Shown here: positions 52,480 through 61,686 of the stretch, piece after piece
Layout: the number at the start of each line of letters is the position of its first letter
Numbering within the stretch: position 1 is the first letter of the stretch
DNA from: Paenibacillus sp. H1-7
GTDB lineage: Bacteria > Bacillota > Bacilli > Paenibacillales > NBRC-103111
Direction of reading: 5' to 3'
Length of the DNA stretch: 64,000 nucleotides
NCBI RefSeq assembly: GCF_022354825.1
Contig: NZ_CP031168.1
Location: 3,473,501 to 3,537,500 of the forward strand
The notes under the pieces: model-generated
Databases searched by the model: none
What the model was told of the DNA's origin: nothing
The model's input: the letters and a program-made list of their open reading frames with translations, nothing else
Translations under genes and position numbers: made by a program

Positions 52480-52923
52480 TTAGTTCCGCATGTTTTTGCA
52501 CAATTGTCCTGTCAGCCGCTCCATATACCCGATCAAATCTGCTTTTTCCTGCTCCGTGAACTGGTTGAACGAATCGTTCAGGGCTTCCATCCAGAGCGCT
52601 TCCTTGCTTCGGATCATTTGTTTGCCTTCATCGGTCAAGGCGACATTCTTTACCCTGGCATCCGGCTGGCTGCTCTCGCGATAGACAAGCGTTGCTTTTT
52701 CCAGCCGGTCGATCATTTGCGACATGGTACTCGGTCTTACGTCGAGATGAACGGCAAGCTGGCCGATCGTGCGTGTGCCATGCCGGTCAAGATGCTTCAG
52801 CAGCATCCATTGGACGCGCGTGAGGGCATCCGGCTGCTGATCGAACACCTTGGACCGCAAATGGCGATTTATCGTTTGCATATGGGAAATGAACTGCTCC
52901 AGCGATTCATTGTTTTTATTCAT
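52480..52923 (-). CDS. MarR-family transcriptional regulator
   Basis: 147 residues, ATG on the minus strand behind GGAGGGTAGT-like sequence. Winged-helix core with RTIGQLAVHLDVRPSTMSQMIDRLEKATLVYRESS and the wing PDARVKNVALTDEGKQM. N- and C-terminal helices would form the dimer. It lies upstream of the giant kinase-like gene on the same strand, 137 bases apart, and may or may not control it. Effector unknown. Confidence 0.9.
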   Translation of the reverse strand: MNKNNESLEQFISHMQTINRHLRSKVFDQQPDALTRVQWMLLKHLDRHGTRTIGQLAVHLDVRPSTMSQMIDRLEKATLVYRESSQPDARVKNVALTDEGKQMIRSKEALWMEALNDSFNQFTEQEKADLIGYMERLTGQLCKNMRN

Positions 52924-53047
52924 AGACTACCCTCCGTTTAGTCCTATTATATAGGTAGGCGAAATAATATGACAACTGCGTTTGCCCTGCCCGGCAGTCG
53001 AATGAGCGGTCATAATGTTAACTTTACCACAAAATGAACGAAACCGA

Positions 53048-53077
53048 TTGATAGCTTGAAAAATCCTGTAATATAAT
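53048..53077 (+). promoter_or_regulatory. SigA promoter of the SLH-VWA gene
   Basis: TTGATA (53048-53053), 18-base spacer, TATAAT (53072-53077), 31 bases before the coding start. Confidence 0.7.
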
Positions 53078-53108
53078 GTCGATGCATTGACTACATAAAC
53101 ACATAAGG

Positions 53109-55256
53109 ATGGATGAAGGGATGCAGCCAAGACTAAGAAAAGCGTTGGTTTCCGCAATTGCATGCTGTATTACGATCGGTTCAGGCTGGTCGGGGGCGCT
53201 GGGCGCCGAAGCGTCTAAGGCGGCTTTTGCCGATGCGGAAGGCCATTGGGCCAAGGAATACGTCGATTATTTATCGGCGAAAGGCATTGTCGACGGGGTG
53301 GAGAAGGACGGGAAACGATGGATCTTGCCCGACCAGACCATTACGAGAGCGGAGTATATGAAAATTCTGGTCGGTGCGCTCAAGAAAGACGGTGCAGCCG
53401 GGCAAACGGCTTCGTTCCAAGATGTAGGCGCAAGCCATTGGGCTTACAAGTATGTGGAAACGGCTAAAAAAGAAGGATGGGTCGACGGCTACGAGGACGG
53501 CAATTTCAGGCCGGATTCCCCTATTAGCCGTGCCGAGCTTGCAACTATGCTGGTTCGTGCCTACAAGCTTCAGGAGAAGCAGGGCGAGACCTTGTCCTTC
53601 GCCGATGTAGCGTCGGATTATTGGGCGTACCCTACGATTAAGACAGCGGCTTCCCTGAAGCTGGTGGAAGGCGTTCAGGAGCAAGGCAAGACTTGGTTTA
53701 AGCCGGCGGCTTCGGCTACACGCGCCGAATCGATGACGGTTATCGCCAGATATATGAAAAGTCAGGAAGGGTCGGCTGAAGCTCCCAAAGAGGAAGCCGG
53801 CAAGACTGACCCTGTAGTGACGCCTGAACCGCCGGCTGCCGGCGCTGGATCCGGCTCGGGCGGCGGAAGCGGGAGACGCGGCGACAGCGGCGTAACGATC
53901 AGCTTAAGCGGAGCCGATCTTATTGCTTCCGTGGGCAAAGGCAGCCCGATAGCGGGTACGGACGGTCAAGGCAACAAAGTCGAATTGACCGGTTTGAATC
54001 TGACCGGCTTCACGGGGAATGCTGCCGATATCTCCGTTACGGCCGAGCCGCAGGAAACTACGTTCCGCACCGCGGGGATCGTCGTGCCGGGGATTACAGG
54101 CCCGGTTCTCGAGTTTACAACGAACGGCAAGACGTTCTCCAGCGCTACATTGAGTGTAAATGTAGATTCCAGCGTGAACAAAGCGAATCTGGTTGCAGCG
54201 TATTTTAATGAAACGACGCATTCCTTCGAGTTCCTGCAAACCTCCTACGACAATGCTACCGGATCGATCAGCTTCACGACGAATCATAACAGCAAATATG
54301 TGTTGATCGACAAGCTGGCTTGGGAGCAAGCGTGGAAAAACAGCCTTTCCGTCTCCGAGGGCGTGTACAAGCCCTATGTTGACTATGCCTTCATTATCGA
54401 CAGCTCGGGAAGCATGACGTGGAACGATCCCGACGATTTGCGGAAGAAGGCGGTAACGGGTCTGGTATACAGCCTCAATTATAACCCTTCGTCTCCACTC
54501 CGTACGGAGACCGTAACGGTATTGGGCAGCGTATATACGAATAGCGTTCATTCCGAGTCGGACCGCGCGGCTATCATCGATTTTGACAATGCCGCCCGGG
54601 TTTTCGCCACCTTCTCGGCGGACGGGGCTACGGTTGCCAGAGCTGTATATAACATCGACAGCTCCGGCGGAACCAATATTTTCTCGGGCTTGAAGCTTGC
54701 ATTCGAGCAGTTCGCCAGCAACGGCGATCCGAATCACCGTTATGTTGCCGTGGTTCTGACGGACGGTCAGGATTCCGATCAGATGGAGAAAGACTGGAAC
54801 ATGATACAAACGGCGTACGGAAGCGGAGTGACGCTTGTCACGATGGGCTTAAGCAGGGAAGTCGACCAGGCGTATTTGCAAAAAATGGCGTACTTGGGAG
54901 GCGGCCAATACTTCCAGGTTCTGACGGCCGAAGAACTGGAAAATTCGTTCCGTACCGTTGTGGAAACAACCCGCCACAATGAGCCCGTAGATACGGACAA
55001 CGACGGTCTCGATGATTATTACGAAGTAACAGGTATGCTCCTTGCCAACGGGATGCTGGTCAAAACAAGCATCGATCCGGTGACTGGAAGAGATACGGAT
55101 GGAGACGGATTTACGGACGGGGAAGAAATGGGACAGCCTGAAGAGGTGCTGATCACGGCGGAGATGGTTCCTCAAGGCAGTGATCTTGTAGGCAAAACCG
55201 TGAAGATGTTCAAGCACATGAAGAGCCTCCCGACAGACCCGAACGATAAACCTTAA
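53109..55256 (+). CDS. S-layer-anchored surface protein with VWA domain
   Basis: 715 residues from ATG 53109; ATG 53121 is an alternative, and neither has ideal spacing. Signal peptide ends near residue 32 (LGAEA). Three SLH domains follow (about 38-230), which bind pyruvylated wall polymer. A Gly/Ser linker contains RGD near 256-258. A beta domain covers 260-410. The VWA domain has the full metal motif DSSGS at 431-435 and VVLTDGQDSD. The C-terminus has Asp-rich calcium repeats (DTDNDGLDD, DTDGDGFTDGEE). Likely a surface adhesin, calcium-stabilised. Confidence 0.9.
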   Translation: MDEGMQPRLRKALVSAIACCITIGSGWSGALGAEASKAAFADAEGHWAKEYVDYLSAKGIVDGVEKDGKRWILPDQTITRAEYMKILVGALKKDGAAGQTASFQDVGASHWAYKYVETAKKEGWVDGYEDGNFRPDSPISRAELATMLVRAYKLQEKQGETLSFADVASDYWAYPTIKTAASLKLVEGVQEQGKTWFKPAASATRAESMTVIARYMKSQEGSAEAPKEEAGKTDPVVTPEPPAAGAGSGSGGGSGRRGDSGVTISLSGADLIASVGKGSPIAGTDGQGNKVELTGLNLTGFTGNAADISVTAEPQETTFRTAGIVVPGITGPVLEFTTNGKTFSSATLSVNVDSSVNKANLVAAYFNETTHSFEFLQTSYDNATGSISFTTNHNSKYVLIDKLAWEQAWKNSLSVSEGVYKPYVDYAFIIDSSGSMTWNDPDDLRKKAVTGLVYSLNYNPSSPLRTETVTVLGSVYTNSVHSESDRAAIIDFDNAARVFATFSADGATVARAVYNIDSSGGTNIFSGLKLAFEQFASNGDPNHRYVAVVLTDGQDSDQMEKDWNMIQTAYGSGVTLVTMGLSREVDQAYLQKMAYLGGGQYFQVLTAEELENSFRTVVETTRHNEPVDTDNDGLDDYYEVTGMLLANGMLVKTSIDPVTGRDTDGDGFTDGEEMGQPEEVLITAEMVPQGSDLVGKTVKMFKHMKSLPTDPNDKP

Positions 55257-55310
55257 GGAAATCCATCATTAAAGGGTATTAGATGGACTGACGAAATGTA
55301 ACGACAAAAG

Positions 55311-55347
55311 GCACAAGCCGAAGCGATTCGGTTTGTGCTTTTTTTTT
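55311..55347 (+). terminator. Terminator of the SLH-VWA gene
   Basis: GCACAAGCCGAA (55311-55322) pairs with TTCGGTTTGTGC (55327-55338) with one G-T pair, followed by ten T. Confidence 0.9.
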
Positions 55348-55419
55348 TGCTTATGGGCGGGTTTGGTATATAATGATGGTAACTTATTCAAATTTATTGG
55401 TGAAGGTGAGTAATCCTAC

Positions 55420-56328
55420 ATGAAGATTGCCATTGCAGGCGGTTCCGGGTTTATCGGACAGCATTTGATTCGATATTTTTTGGAACGGAAAATATCCCTG
55501 ATCCTCATATCGCGTCAGCGTCGTGCGTCCAATCATGCGTTAATCCGCAATGTAACCTGGTCGGACCTGAAATCCGACGTTAAGGTGATGGAGGGAACCG
55601 ATGTTATCGTGAATTTGGCCGGGGAGACTATTAACCAGCGATGGACGAATGCAGCGAAAGAACGGATTCTGCAGTCGAGACTCGAATCCGTAGCACAAAT
55701 AGCCGATATCGTATCACGAATGGAGAAGAAGCCCGAAGTCGTTGTGAACGCATCCGGCATTTCCATCTACGGAACATCGGAAACCGAATCGTTCGTAGAG
55801 CACAGTGAGCCGCGTGTCATGGACTTCCTGTCCGGAGTGGTTCAACAGTGGGAGGAAGCAATGAAGCAGATTCGGGGTACCCGTCTCGTGAAGCTGCGGC
55901 TCGGTCTCGTTCTGGGGAACGACGGAGGCGCATTCCCGCGGATGCTGCTGCCGTATAAGCTGGGCGTCGGAGGAAGAATAGGCAGCGGCAAGCAGGTGAT
56001 GTCCTGGATCCATATTCATGATCTATGCCGTTTGATCGAGTTCTGTATACAGAACGACGATATCATAGAGCAAGTGAACGCGACGGCTCCGCATCCGGTG
56101 ACTAACGACGAGTTCGGCCGGACATTGGGCAAAGTGCTGCATAGACCGCATTTGTTTCCGGTGCCGGGGTTTGTCATGAAGCTGCTGTTCGGAGAACTGT
56201 CGACACTGATATTGGAAGGGCAAAAAGTATTCCCTTATTTGGCGACCGAATACGAGTTCCATTATCAATTTCCATATATCGATATGGCGCTGCAAGATCT
56301 TGTAGGCAAAAAAAAGGCGTTGAAATGA
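55420..56328 (+). CDS. TIGR01777-family NAD(P)-binding epimerase (YfcH-like)
   Basis: 302 residues, ATG behind AAGGTGAG. Extended SDR fold with the dinucleotide motif GGSGFIGQHL, VNLAGETINQRW, SGISIYGTSE, and LGLVLGNDGGAFPRMLLPYKLGVGGRIGSGKQ with WIHIHDLCRLIEF, all typical of this family. The C-terminal part has FPVPGFVMKLLFGELSTLILEGQKVFP. The Tyr of the SDR active site is retained in IYG. Substrate unknown. Confidence 0.9.
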   Translation: MKIAIAGGSGFIGQHLIRYFLERKISLILISRQRRASNHALIRNVTWSDLKSDVKVMEGTDVIVNLAGETINQRWTNAAKERILQSRLESVAQIADIVSRMEKKPEVVVNASGISIYGTSETESFVEHSEPRVMDFLSGVVQQWEEAMKQIRGTRLVKLRLGLVLGNDGGAFPRMLLPYKLGVGGRIGSGKQVMSWIHIHDLCRLIEFCIQNDDIIEQVNATAPHPVTNDEFGRTLGKVLHRPHLFPVPGFVMKLLFGELSTLILEGQKVFPYLATEYEFHYQFPYIDMALQDLVGKKKALK

Positions 56329-56362
56329 GCGCAGGCTTGGCTTGTAGGAAGAGGTGGATTGC

Positions 56363-56677
56363 ATGATAGCGTACGGCTCCGTAGATATTCGAGAGCTGAG
56401 ATTTATGAATATGCGCTCGACCATCGATTTGCGCGACGAGCAATGGATCGATGTGGAGGTCCGGTTTGATCTGCCGGATCGTGGCGAATTGCCCGAAGAT
56501 ATTAGTGACTTGAGCGCGCTGCTTATCTGTACGTACTCCGGCGATATCGTCCAGATCGTTCCTCAGGACGAAGGACGCGATTGCGAGTATCAATTCACGG
56601 AAGCGGAGAAAAACCAGCTGCGCGATTATTACGAGCGGCAAGCGAAGCAGAAGCTGCTGAGCGCTGCGGGAATTTAG
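56363..56677 (+). CDS. Hypothetical protein, acidic
   Basis: 104 residues from ATG 56363, behind GAGGTGG; an in-frame GTG at 56354 lacks spacing. Alpha/beta pattern with RDEQWIDVEVRFDLPDRGELPEDISDLSALL (shortened) and a helical C-terminus ending YYERQAKQKLLS. No membrane segment or cysteine site. Family not recognised. It ends before a terminator shared with the convergent topB gene. Confidence 0.6.
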   Translation: MIAYGSVDIRELRFMNMRSTIDLRDEQWIDVEVRFDLPDRGELPEDISDLSALLICTYSGDIVQIVPQDEGRDCEYQFTEAEKNQLRDYYERQAKQKLLSAAGI

Positions 56678-56765
56678 CTCAGGATAATAGCGCGGTGGAG
56701 TGCAGGGCTTGATTTCCCTTGATTTCCCTTGTTTTGCCTTGCTGCAAAGGCGCCTATAGAAAAGG

Positions 56766-56804
56766 AAAAAGAAGATTGGGCATGAGAGCCTCAATCTTCT
56801 TTTT
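56766..56804. terminator. Bidirectional terminator between the hypothetical gene and topB
   Basis: GAAGATTG (56771-56778) pairs with CAATCTTC (56792-56799), with A run before and T run after, so it works in both directions. The topB stop lies in the second arm. Confidence 0.8.
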
Positions 56805-58944
56805 GTTTATTGAGCGCAGCTTTGAGAGCATCCCCAAGGCTGGACCCGATATTCACATTATCGCTGAATTGTTGAATCATTTGCTTGCTGTTCCGTTTGG
56901 CGGCTTTCCCGCCTGCGCGCGATTCGTCATTCAGCATCTCGATCACGTTGCAGGATCGGCATTGCGCGTATTTCCCGGCTTTGCCGGTATGGATTTCCAT
57001 CTTTTTATGGCATTGCGCACATCTCTTATTGGAGAGCATCGGCTCGCCCGCCCGTTTGTACCCGCATTCCCGGTCGATGCAGACGAGCATTTTCCCTCGC
57101 TTGCCCTTGATTTCCTGAAGTGCTTTGCCGCATTCCGGACATTTGGAATGAGTGAGGTTATGAGGCTTGTACTCGGTCGTGCTGTTCTTAACCTCGCGAA
57201 CCATCGATGTCGCCTGCTCGCGTATCCCTTGAAGGAAAGTCTTCATATTGCCGTTTCCTTTGGCAATTCTCTCCAGCTCCTGTTCCCAGCGGGCCGTCAA
57301 TTCCGGCGAACGGAGCGTTGGAGCCACAAGCTCAATAAGCTGGGCGCCTTTGCCGGTAGGCTGGAGCGTGTTCATCTTGCGCTCGATCGTATCCGTCTGA
57401 AGCAGCTTCTCGATGATGTCGGCGCGGGTGGCCGGCGTACCGAGGTTATTCTTTTCCATCACCGATAGCAAGGCGGCTTCCGTATATCGGGCGGGAGGCT
57501 GAGTCTGGCGCTTTTCCAAGCTGCACTGGGCTTCACGAAGCGTTTCGCCGAGCTTCAGCGCCGGCAGCGATTGCCGCTGCGAATCGAGCTCATTGTCCTC
57601 ATCCTGATCGTTATCGGAGGACGTTGATGCCGTGTCCTGACCGTAGAGAGCTTTCCAGCCGGCATCCTTCGTAACCCTGCCTTTGGCATAAAAACGCTCT
57701 CCGCCCAGCTCTACTGTCACAGAAGTCTCGTCATAGCGGAATACGGGATAAAACAATGCGATGAAGCGGCGCACGATCAAATCGTACAGTTTGCGCTCAT
57801 CCGCACTCAGCGTATGAAGAAGAGGCGCTTGCTCCGTCGGGATGATGGCATGGTGATCGGACACTTTGCTGTCATCGACAATCCGCTTGGTAACCGGCAG
57901 CGGCTTGCGGAGCAGCGGCTTGACGAGTGGTGCATACGGCTGCACCGTAAGACTTTCTAGACGCGCCGGCAGGGTCGATACCATGTCCGAAGTCAGGTAA
58001 CGCGAATCCGTCCGCGGATAAGTAACCAGCTTATGCTGCTCATACAGCTTCTGCAGCACGTTCGACGTCTGCTTGGCAGAGAAGCCGTACTTCTTGTTGG
58101 CGTCCCGCTGCAGCTCCGTCAAATCATAGGCCAGCGGCTGCGGCTCGGTCTTCTCGGATACTTTCAATTCCGCTACGACAGCCTTGCTCTTCTGAAGACG
58201 CTGCACCATGGCGTCTGCCGCTTCTTTATCGTACCAGCGTCCGTCCGGCTGCTGCTTGCTGCGCCACCACGCCTGGAAGCCCGGAAGCTGGGCCTTCAGC
58301 AGCCAGTAATCTTTGGACTGGAAGCTTCGAATTTCCTTCTCTCGATTCATCAGCATCGCCAGCGTAGGCGTTTGTACGCGCCCTGCAGCCAGCTGTGCAT
58401 TATATTTGCACGTCAGCGCCCGCGTCAAATTGAGTCCGATCAGCCAATCCGCTTCTGCGCGGCAAACGGCGGATTGGAACAACGCATCGTAATTGCGTCC
58501 CGGCTTCAGGCTGGCGAAGCCGTCGCGGATCGCTTTATCGGTTTGGGACGAAATCCACAAACGCACAAACGGCTTGCGCCAGCGAATGAGCTCCATAATC
58601 CACCGGGCTACGAGCTCGCCCTCGCGTCCGGCATCCGTGGCGATAATGAGCTGCTCCAGATCGCTGCGCTGAGCCAGCTGCTGAATTGCCCGGAATTGAG
58701 GCGTCGTTTCCTTGATGACCTTCAGCTTCATCCGCTCGGGCAGAAGAGGGAGATCTTCGAGATTCCATGCTTTATATTTGGCATCGTAATCCTCGGGCTC
58801 GGCTAACGTGACCAGATGGCCCAGCGCCCAGGTAACTACGTGCTTGGGACCTTCCATGTAATGCTTTTGCTTTTGGTTGCAGCCTAGGACCCGCGCTATT
58901 TCTTTAGCGACGCTCGGCTTTTCGGCAAGTACAAGTGATTTCAT
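56791..58944 (-). CDS. topB: DNA topoisomerase III
   Basis: 717 residues. Type IA topoisomerase, which decatenates DNA through a 5' phosphotyrosine. N-terminal TOPRIM domain with LVLAEKPSVAKEIARVLG and the acidic triad region TDAGREGELVARWI. Active-site Tyr in VTYPRTDSRYL near residue 312. C-terminal zinc region with several CxxC pairs (SKCPECGKAL, NKRCAQCHKKM, QCRSC) from about 590 on. Length and domains match Firmicute TopB. Confidence 0.95.
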   Translation of the reverse strand: MKSLVLAEKPSVAKEIARVLGCNQKQKHYMEGPKHVVTWALGHLVTLAEPEDYDAKYKAWNLEDLPLLPERMKLKVIKETTPQFRAIQQLAQRSDLEQLIIATDAGREGELVARWIMELIRWRKPFVRLWISSQTDKAIRDGFASLKPGRNYDALFQSAVCRAEADWLIGLNLTRALTCKYNAQLAAGRVQTPTLAMLMNREKEIRSFQSKDYWLLKAQLPGFQAWWRSKQQPDGRWYDKEAADAMVQRLQKSKAVVAELKVSEKTEPQPLAYDLTELQRDANKKYGFSAKQTSNVLQKLYEQHKLVTYPRTDSRYLTSDMVSTLPARLESLTVQPYAPLVKPLLRKPLPVTKRIVDDSKVSDHHAIIPTEQAPLLHTLSADERKLYDLIVRRFIALFYPVFRYDETSVTVELGGERFYAKGRVTKDAGWKALYGQDTASTSSDNDQDEDNELDSQRQSLPALKLGETLREAQCSLEKRQTQPPARYTEAALLSVMEKNNLGTPATRADIIEKLLQTDTIERKMNTLQPTGKGAQLIELVAPTLRSPELTARWEQELERIAKGNGNMKTFLQGIREQATSMVREVKNSTTEYKPHNLTHSKCPECGKALQEIKGKRGKMLVCIDRECGYKRAGEPMLSNKRCAQCHKKMEIHTGKAGKYAQCRSCNVIEMLNDESRAGGKAAKRNSKQMIQQFSDNVNIGSSLGDALKAALNKQKED

Positions 58945-59048
58945 AACGGGATTAGGGACTCCTTTGTCAAATGTTGTTGAAATGTACCTAATACTTTCCT
59001 AAAAAATCGGTGATACGATGGGAGGAAAGCTGCTGAGAGGTGAGCCGT

Positions 59049-60620
59049 ATGACCAAAGATTTGATTGTCAATTTGGCATTATTAACCGCATTTATTTTTT
59101 TGTCAAGCAGACTGCTTAAACCGGCGGCACCGCTTGGCCTGAACGACAAGGCGTACCGATGGAAGGTAGGAGCGCTGCATGGCCTATTCGGCATCGTGCT
59201 CATGTATTTCAGCGTCCACATTGACAACGTAACCATATTGGATTTCAGGCAAATCATTATTTTGGCGGCGGCGCAATTCGGCGGCATTCACGCTTCCCTG
59301 CTGTCAGGCATCATTATCGGGTTAGGCCGAATCACGTTGTTCGGCGGGATGAACAAGTCGTCCCTCACCGCTGCGGCAACGGCCTTGATCGTCGGAGCGG
59401 GCAGCGGAATCATCGCCCATTACATACAACATTACTGGAAAAGATGGATGATGTCCATTTTCATGAGTGCTTTGGTCATATCGGGAAGCCTCTTCTGGCT
59501 GTTCGACATGAATCCGGCCAGCCATATTATCGTGTCCTTCACGACGTTAATAACGCTCGGCGGACTCTTTGTCGCCGGGTTGATCCGACATTTGCACAAT
59601 GCCGACGAGCTGGTCGTTCAGCTGGAGCGAAGCGAAGCAAGGTACCGGCGGCTCGCGTCTTTGCATGAAGCGATTTTTCATGCCCCTTCGGATTTGGCAT
59701 TCCTTGTTACGGATGAACGCGGGAAGGTCACGATGTTCAACAGCGGAGCGGAGAAGATGCTGGGCTATCGGGCACAGGAGACGGTGGACAAGCTGACTGT
59801 CGTGCTGCTTGCGCAGGATCGGGAGATCGCGCTGGTGCCCGAAGACGAAGCCGGGTATGGGGAACGGCCGAAGTATAGGAGTATCGTTCCTACGGCTCCA
59901 TTGATGGAGACGGAGATACAAGGGGAAGCAGCGGAGAAGGAATGGACGTTCACGAAGCAGGGCGGCCAATCGATCGATGTGAGCGTGATGTTCAGCCATG
60001 TCAGAGAAAATGGCAGCAGCTTGAACAGCTACTTATTGGTTATAACGGATGTGACCCAGAAAAAGCTCGCAGAAGCGAAGCTGATGGAGGCCAACCGGAT
60101 GCTGTGCCAATTGTCAAGATTGGACGGACTGACGCAAATTCCGAATCGTCGCTCCCTGGACGAATCGCTGAGGGAGTGCTGGGATCATGCCGTTAGCCAT
60201 TCGCAGGCGTTATCCTTCATTTTGCTGGATATCGATTATTTCAAACGATACAACGACACGTACGGTCATTTGGGAGGAGACCAATGCCTAAAGCAGGTGG
60301 CTGCGGCCATTGCAGCGTCCGTCCGGCAGGAGAACGATTATCCGGCCCGGTATGGAGGCGAAGAATTCGCGGTTATCCTGCTTGCGACCAAGCTGGAGCA
60401 AGCGATGCAGGCTGCAGAGAACATCAGGGAGGCTGTCGCAGCCTTGCACATTCAGCATATCGGCTCCAAGGCGGGGCAGCATCTCACGGTCAGCCTGGGA
60501 GTGGCCTCGATCATTCCGTACCCGGGAGCGGAGCCGCAGGATATCGTGTCGATGGCCGACAAAGCGCTGTACCGCGCAAAGCAAGAAGGAAGGAACCGTG
60601 CGTGCCGCTATCATCCTTAA
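59049..60620 (+). CDS. Diguanylate cyclase with 5TM-LYT sensor and PAS domain
   Basis: 523 residues from ATG 59049, behind GAGAGGTGA; GTG 59040 is an alternative. Five or six membrane helices (4-190) of the 5TM-5TMR_LYT type, with FGGIHASLLSGIIIGLGRITLFGG. A coiled linker, a PAS domain (about 205-340), then GGDEF domain (about 360-520) with active-site RYGGEEFAVIL. The usual inhibition motif RxxD is not intact (QEND before the active site). Makes cyclic di-GMP. No EAL or HD-GYP partner nearby. Confidence 0.9.
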   Translation: MTKDLIVNLALLTAFIFLSSRLLKPAAPLGLNDKAYRWKVGALHGLFGIVLMYFSVHIDNVTILDFRQIIILAAAQFGGIHASLLSGIIIGLGRITLFGGMNKSSLTAAATALIVGAGSGIIAHYIQHYWKRWMMSIFMSALVISGSLFWLFDMNPASHIIVSFTTLITLGGLFVAGLIRHLHNADELVVQLERSEARYRRLASLHEAIFHAPSDLAFLVTDERGKVTMFNSGAEKMLGYRAQETVDKLTVVLLAQDREIALVPEDEAGYGERPKYRSIVPTAPLMETEIQGEAAEKEWTFTKQGGQSIDVSVMFSHVRENGSSLNSYLLVITDVTQKKLAEAKLMEANRMLCQLSRLDGLTQIPNRRSLDESLRECWDHAVSHSQALSFILLDIDYFKRYNDTYGHLGGDQCLKQVAAAIAASVRQENDYPARYGGEEFAVILLATKLEQAMQAAENIREAVAALHIQHIGSKAGQHLTVSLGVASIIPYPGAEPQDIVSMADKALYRAKQEGRNRACRYHP

Positions 60621-60714
60621 GTTATCCATAAGTCATTCGGAACGCGTGGAGATGCACCGCCACCTTAGCTTTATCCTGCTTCGTTTCGGCAGCAGGGAGT
60701 GTGCCAGGTCATGA

Positions 60715-61551
60715 TCATTTCCAATACAGCTCCCGGTACTCCGTCGGCGTCATGCCTTCTTGTTCAAGAAACCTTTTGTTAAAATAGCTTGTGCTGGGAT
60801 AGCCGGCATCCAGAGCGATCTGCCGAATCGGCAGGTCGCTTTTTTCCAATAGCCACTGCTTGCTGATCTGCAGCCTGCATAACGTGACGAACGTCATGGG
60901 GGTCATTTGCGTAACCTTCTTAAACAGCTTGCAAAAGTAATAAGTGCTGATCCCGGCCTGCTGGGCCCAATAATCAAGCTCGAACGGCTTGCATGCCTCC
61001 TGCTGGAGCAGAGGGAGCAGCTGAACAATCCGGTCGGTCGTCTCCATGCTTTTATTCGAAGTAAGCGGAGCGGCTTGATTGACGAACTCGGCGATAACGG
61101 AATAAGTCAAAGTCGACAGCCTGGTGAGCTGGAAAAAGGTGTTTTCCTCCGCTTCCAGCAGCAGATCGTGCAATGCCTGCTCCAGAGGCTTCCATTGGCG
61201 GAGGGTCCATAGATGAGAGCGGTGCAGGCCGCTTTCCAACAAATAATCCTTCACCTTGGAGCCGTAAAAATGAACCCAGCGGACGTCCCACGGATCATCC
61301 GGGCAGGAATAGTACGATTGCTCCTGCAAGGGGAAATACAAGAAGGCGTCGCCCGTCTGCAATGTATATACCTCGTTGTCCGTCTCCAAATAGCCTTTGC
61401 CTCCGACAATCAGATGGATGCTGAAATTATTCAAGGCTCCTTCCTGGCGGGAAACCGTGTGTCCGGGCTCGTCCTTGTACCAGCCGACGGATTCGGGCAG
61501 GCAAAAGTATGCATGCTCCGTCAAGGTGGGGAGCAGCCGTTGTCTTCTCAT
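60715..61551 (-). CDS. AraC-family transcriptional regulator
   Basis: 278 residues from ATG 61551, behind GGAG. N-terminal cupin-like sensing domain (about 25-150) with NFSIHLIVGGKGYLETDN and LQTGDAFLYFP. C-terminal double HTH (about 185-278) with FELDYWAQQAGISTYYFCKLFKKVTQMTPMTF (shortened) and IRQIALDAGYPSTSYFNKRFLEQEGMTPTEYR. Diverges from a dehydrogenase/aldo-keto reductase operon and is likely its sugar-responsive regulator. Confidence 0.92.
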   Translation of the reverse strand: MRRQRLLPTLTEHAYFCLPESVGWYKDEPGHTVSRQEGALNNFSIHLIVGGKGYLETDNEVYTLQTGDAFLYFPLQEQSYYSCPDDPWDVRWVHFYGSKVKDYLLESGLHRSHLWTLRQWKPLEQALHDLLLEAEENTFFQLTRLSTLTYSVIAEFVNQAAPLTSNKSMETTDRIVQLLPLLQQEACKPFELDYWAQQAGISTYYFCKLFKKVTQMTPMTFVTLCRLQISKQWLLEKSDLPIRQIALDAGYPSTSYFNKRFLEQEGMTPTEYRELYWK

Positions 61552-61606
61552 TATTTTCAGCTCCAGTGATGACAATATTGTTATATCGATGTGCAAAAAG
61601 CTACTA

Positions 61607-61635
61607 TTTTCATTTTAATTATAGTTCAATATAAT
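61607..61635 (+). promoter_or_regulatory. Promoter in the AraC/dehydrogenase divergent region
   Basis: TTTTCA (61607-61612), 17-base spacer, perfect TATAAT (61630-61635). The -35 box is weak, as expected for an activator-dependent promoter. GCTA-TATT-like sequence before and AATA-TAGC-like sequence after it form a loose inverted repeat. Confidence 0.5.
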
Positions 61636-61686
61636 AGCAATAAAGTACTACATATTCTTTCTTCAAAAAAAGGAGCTGGAATCGTA

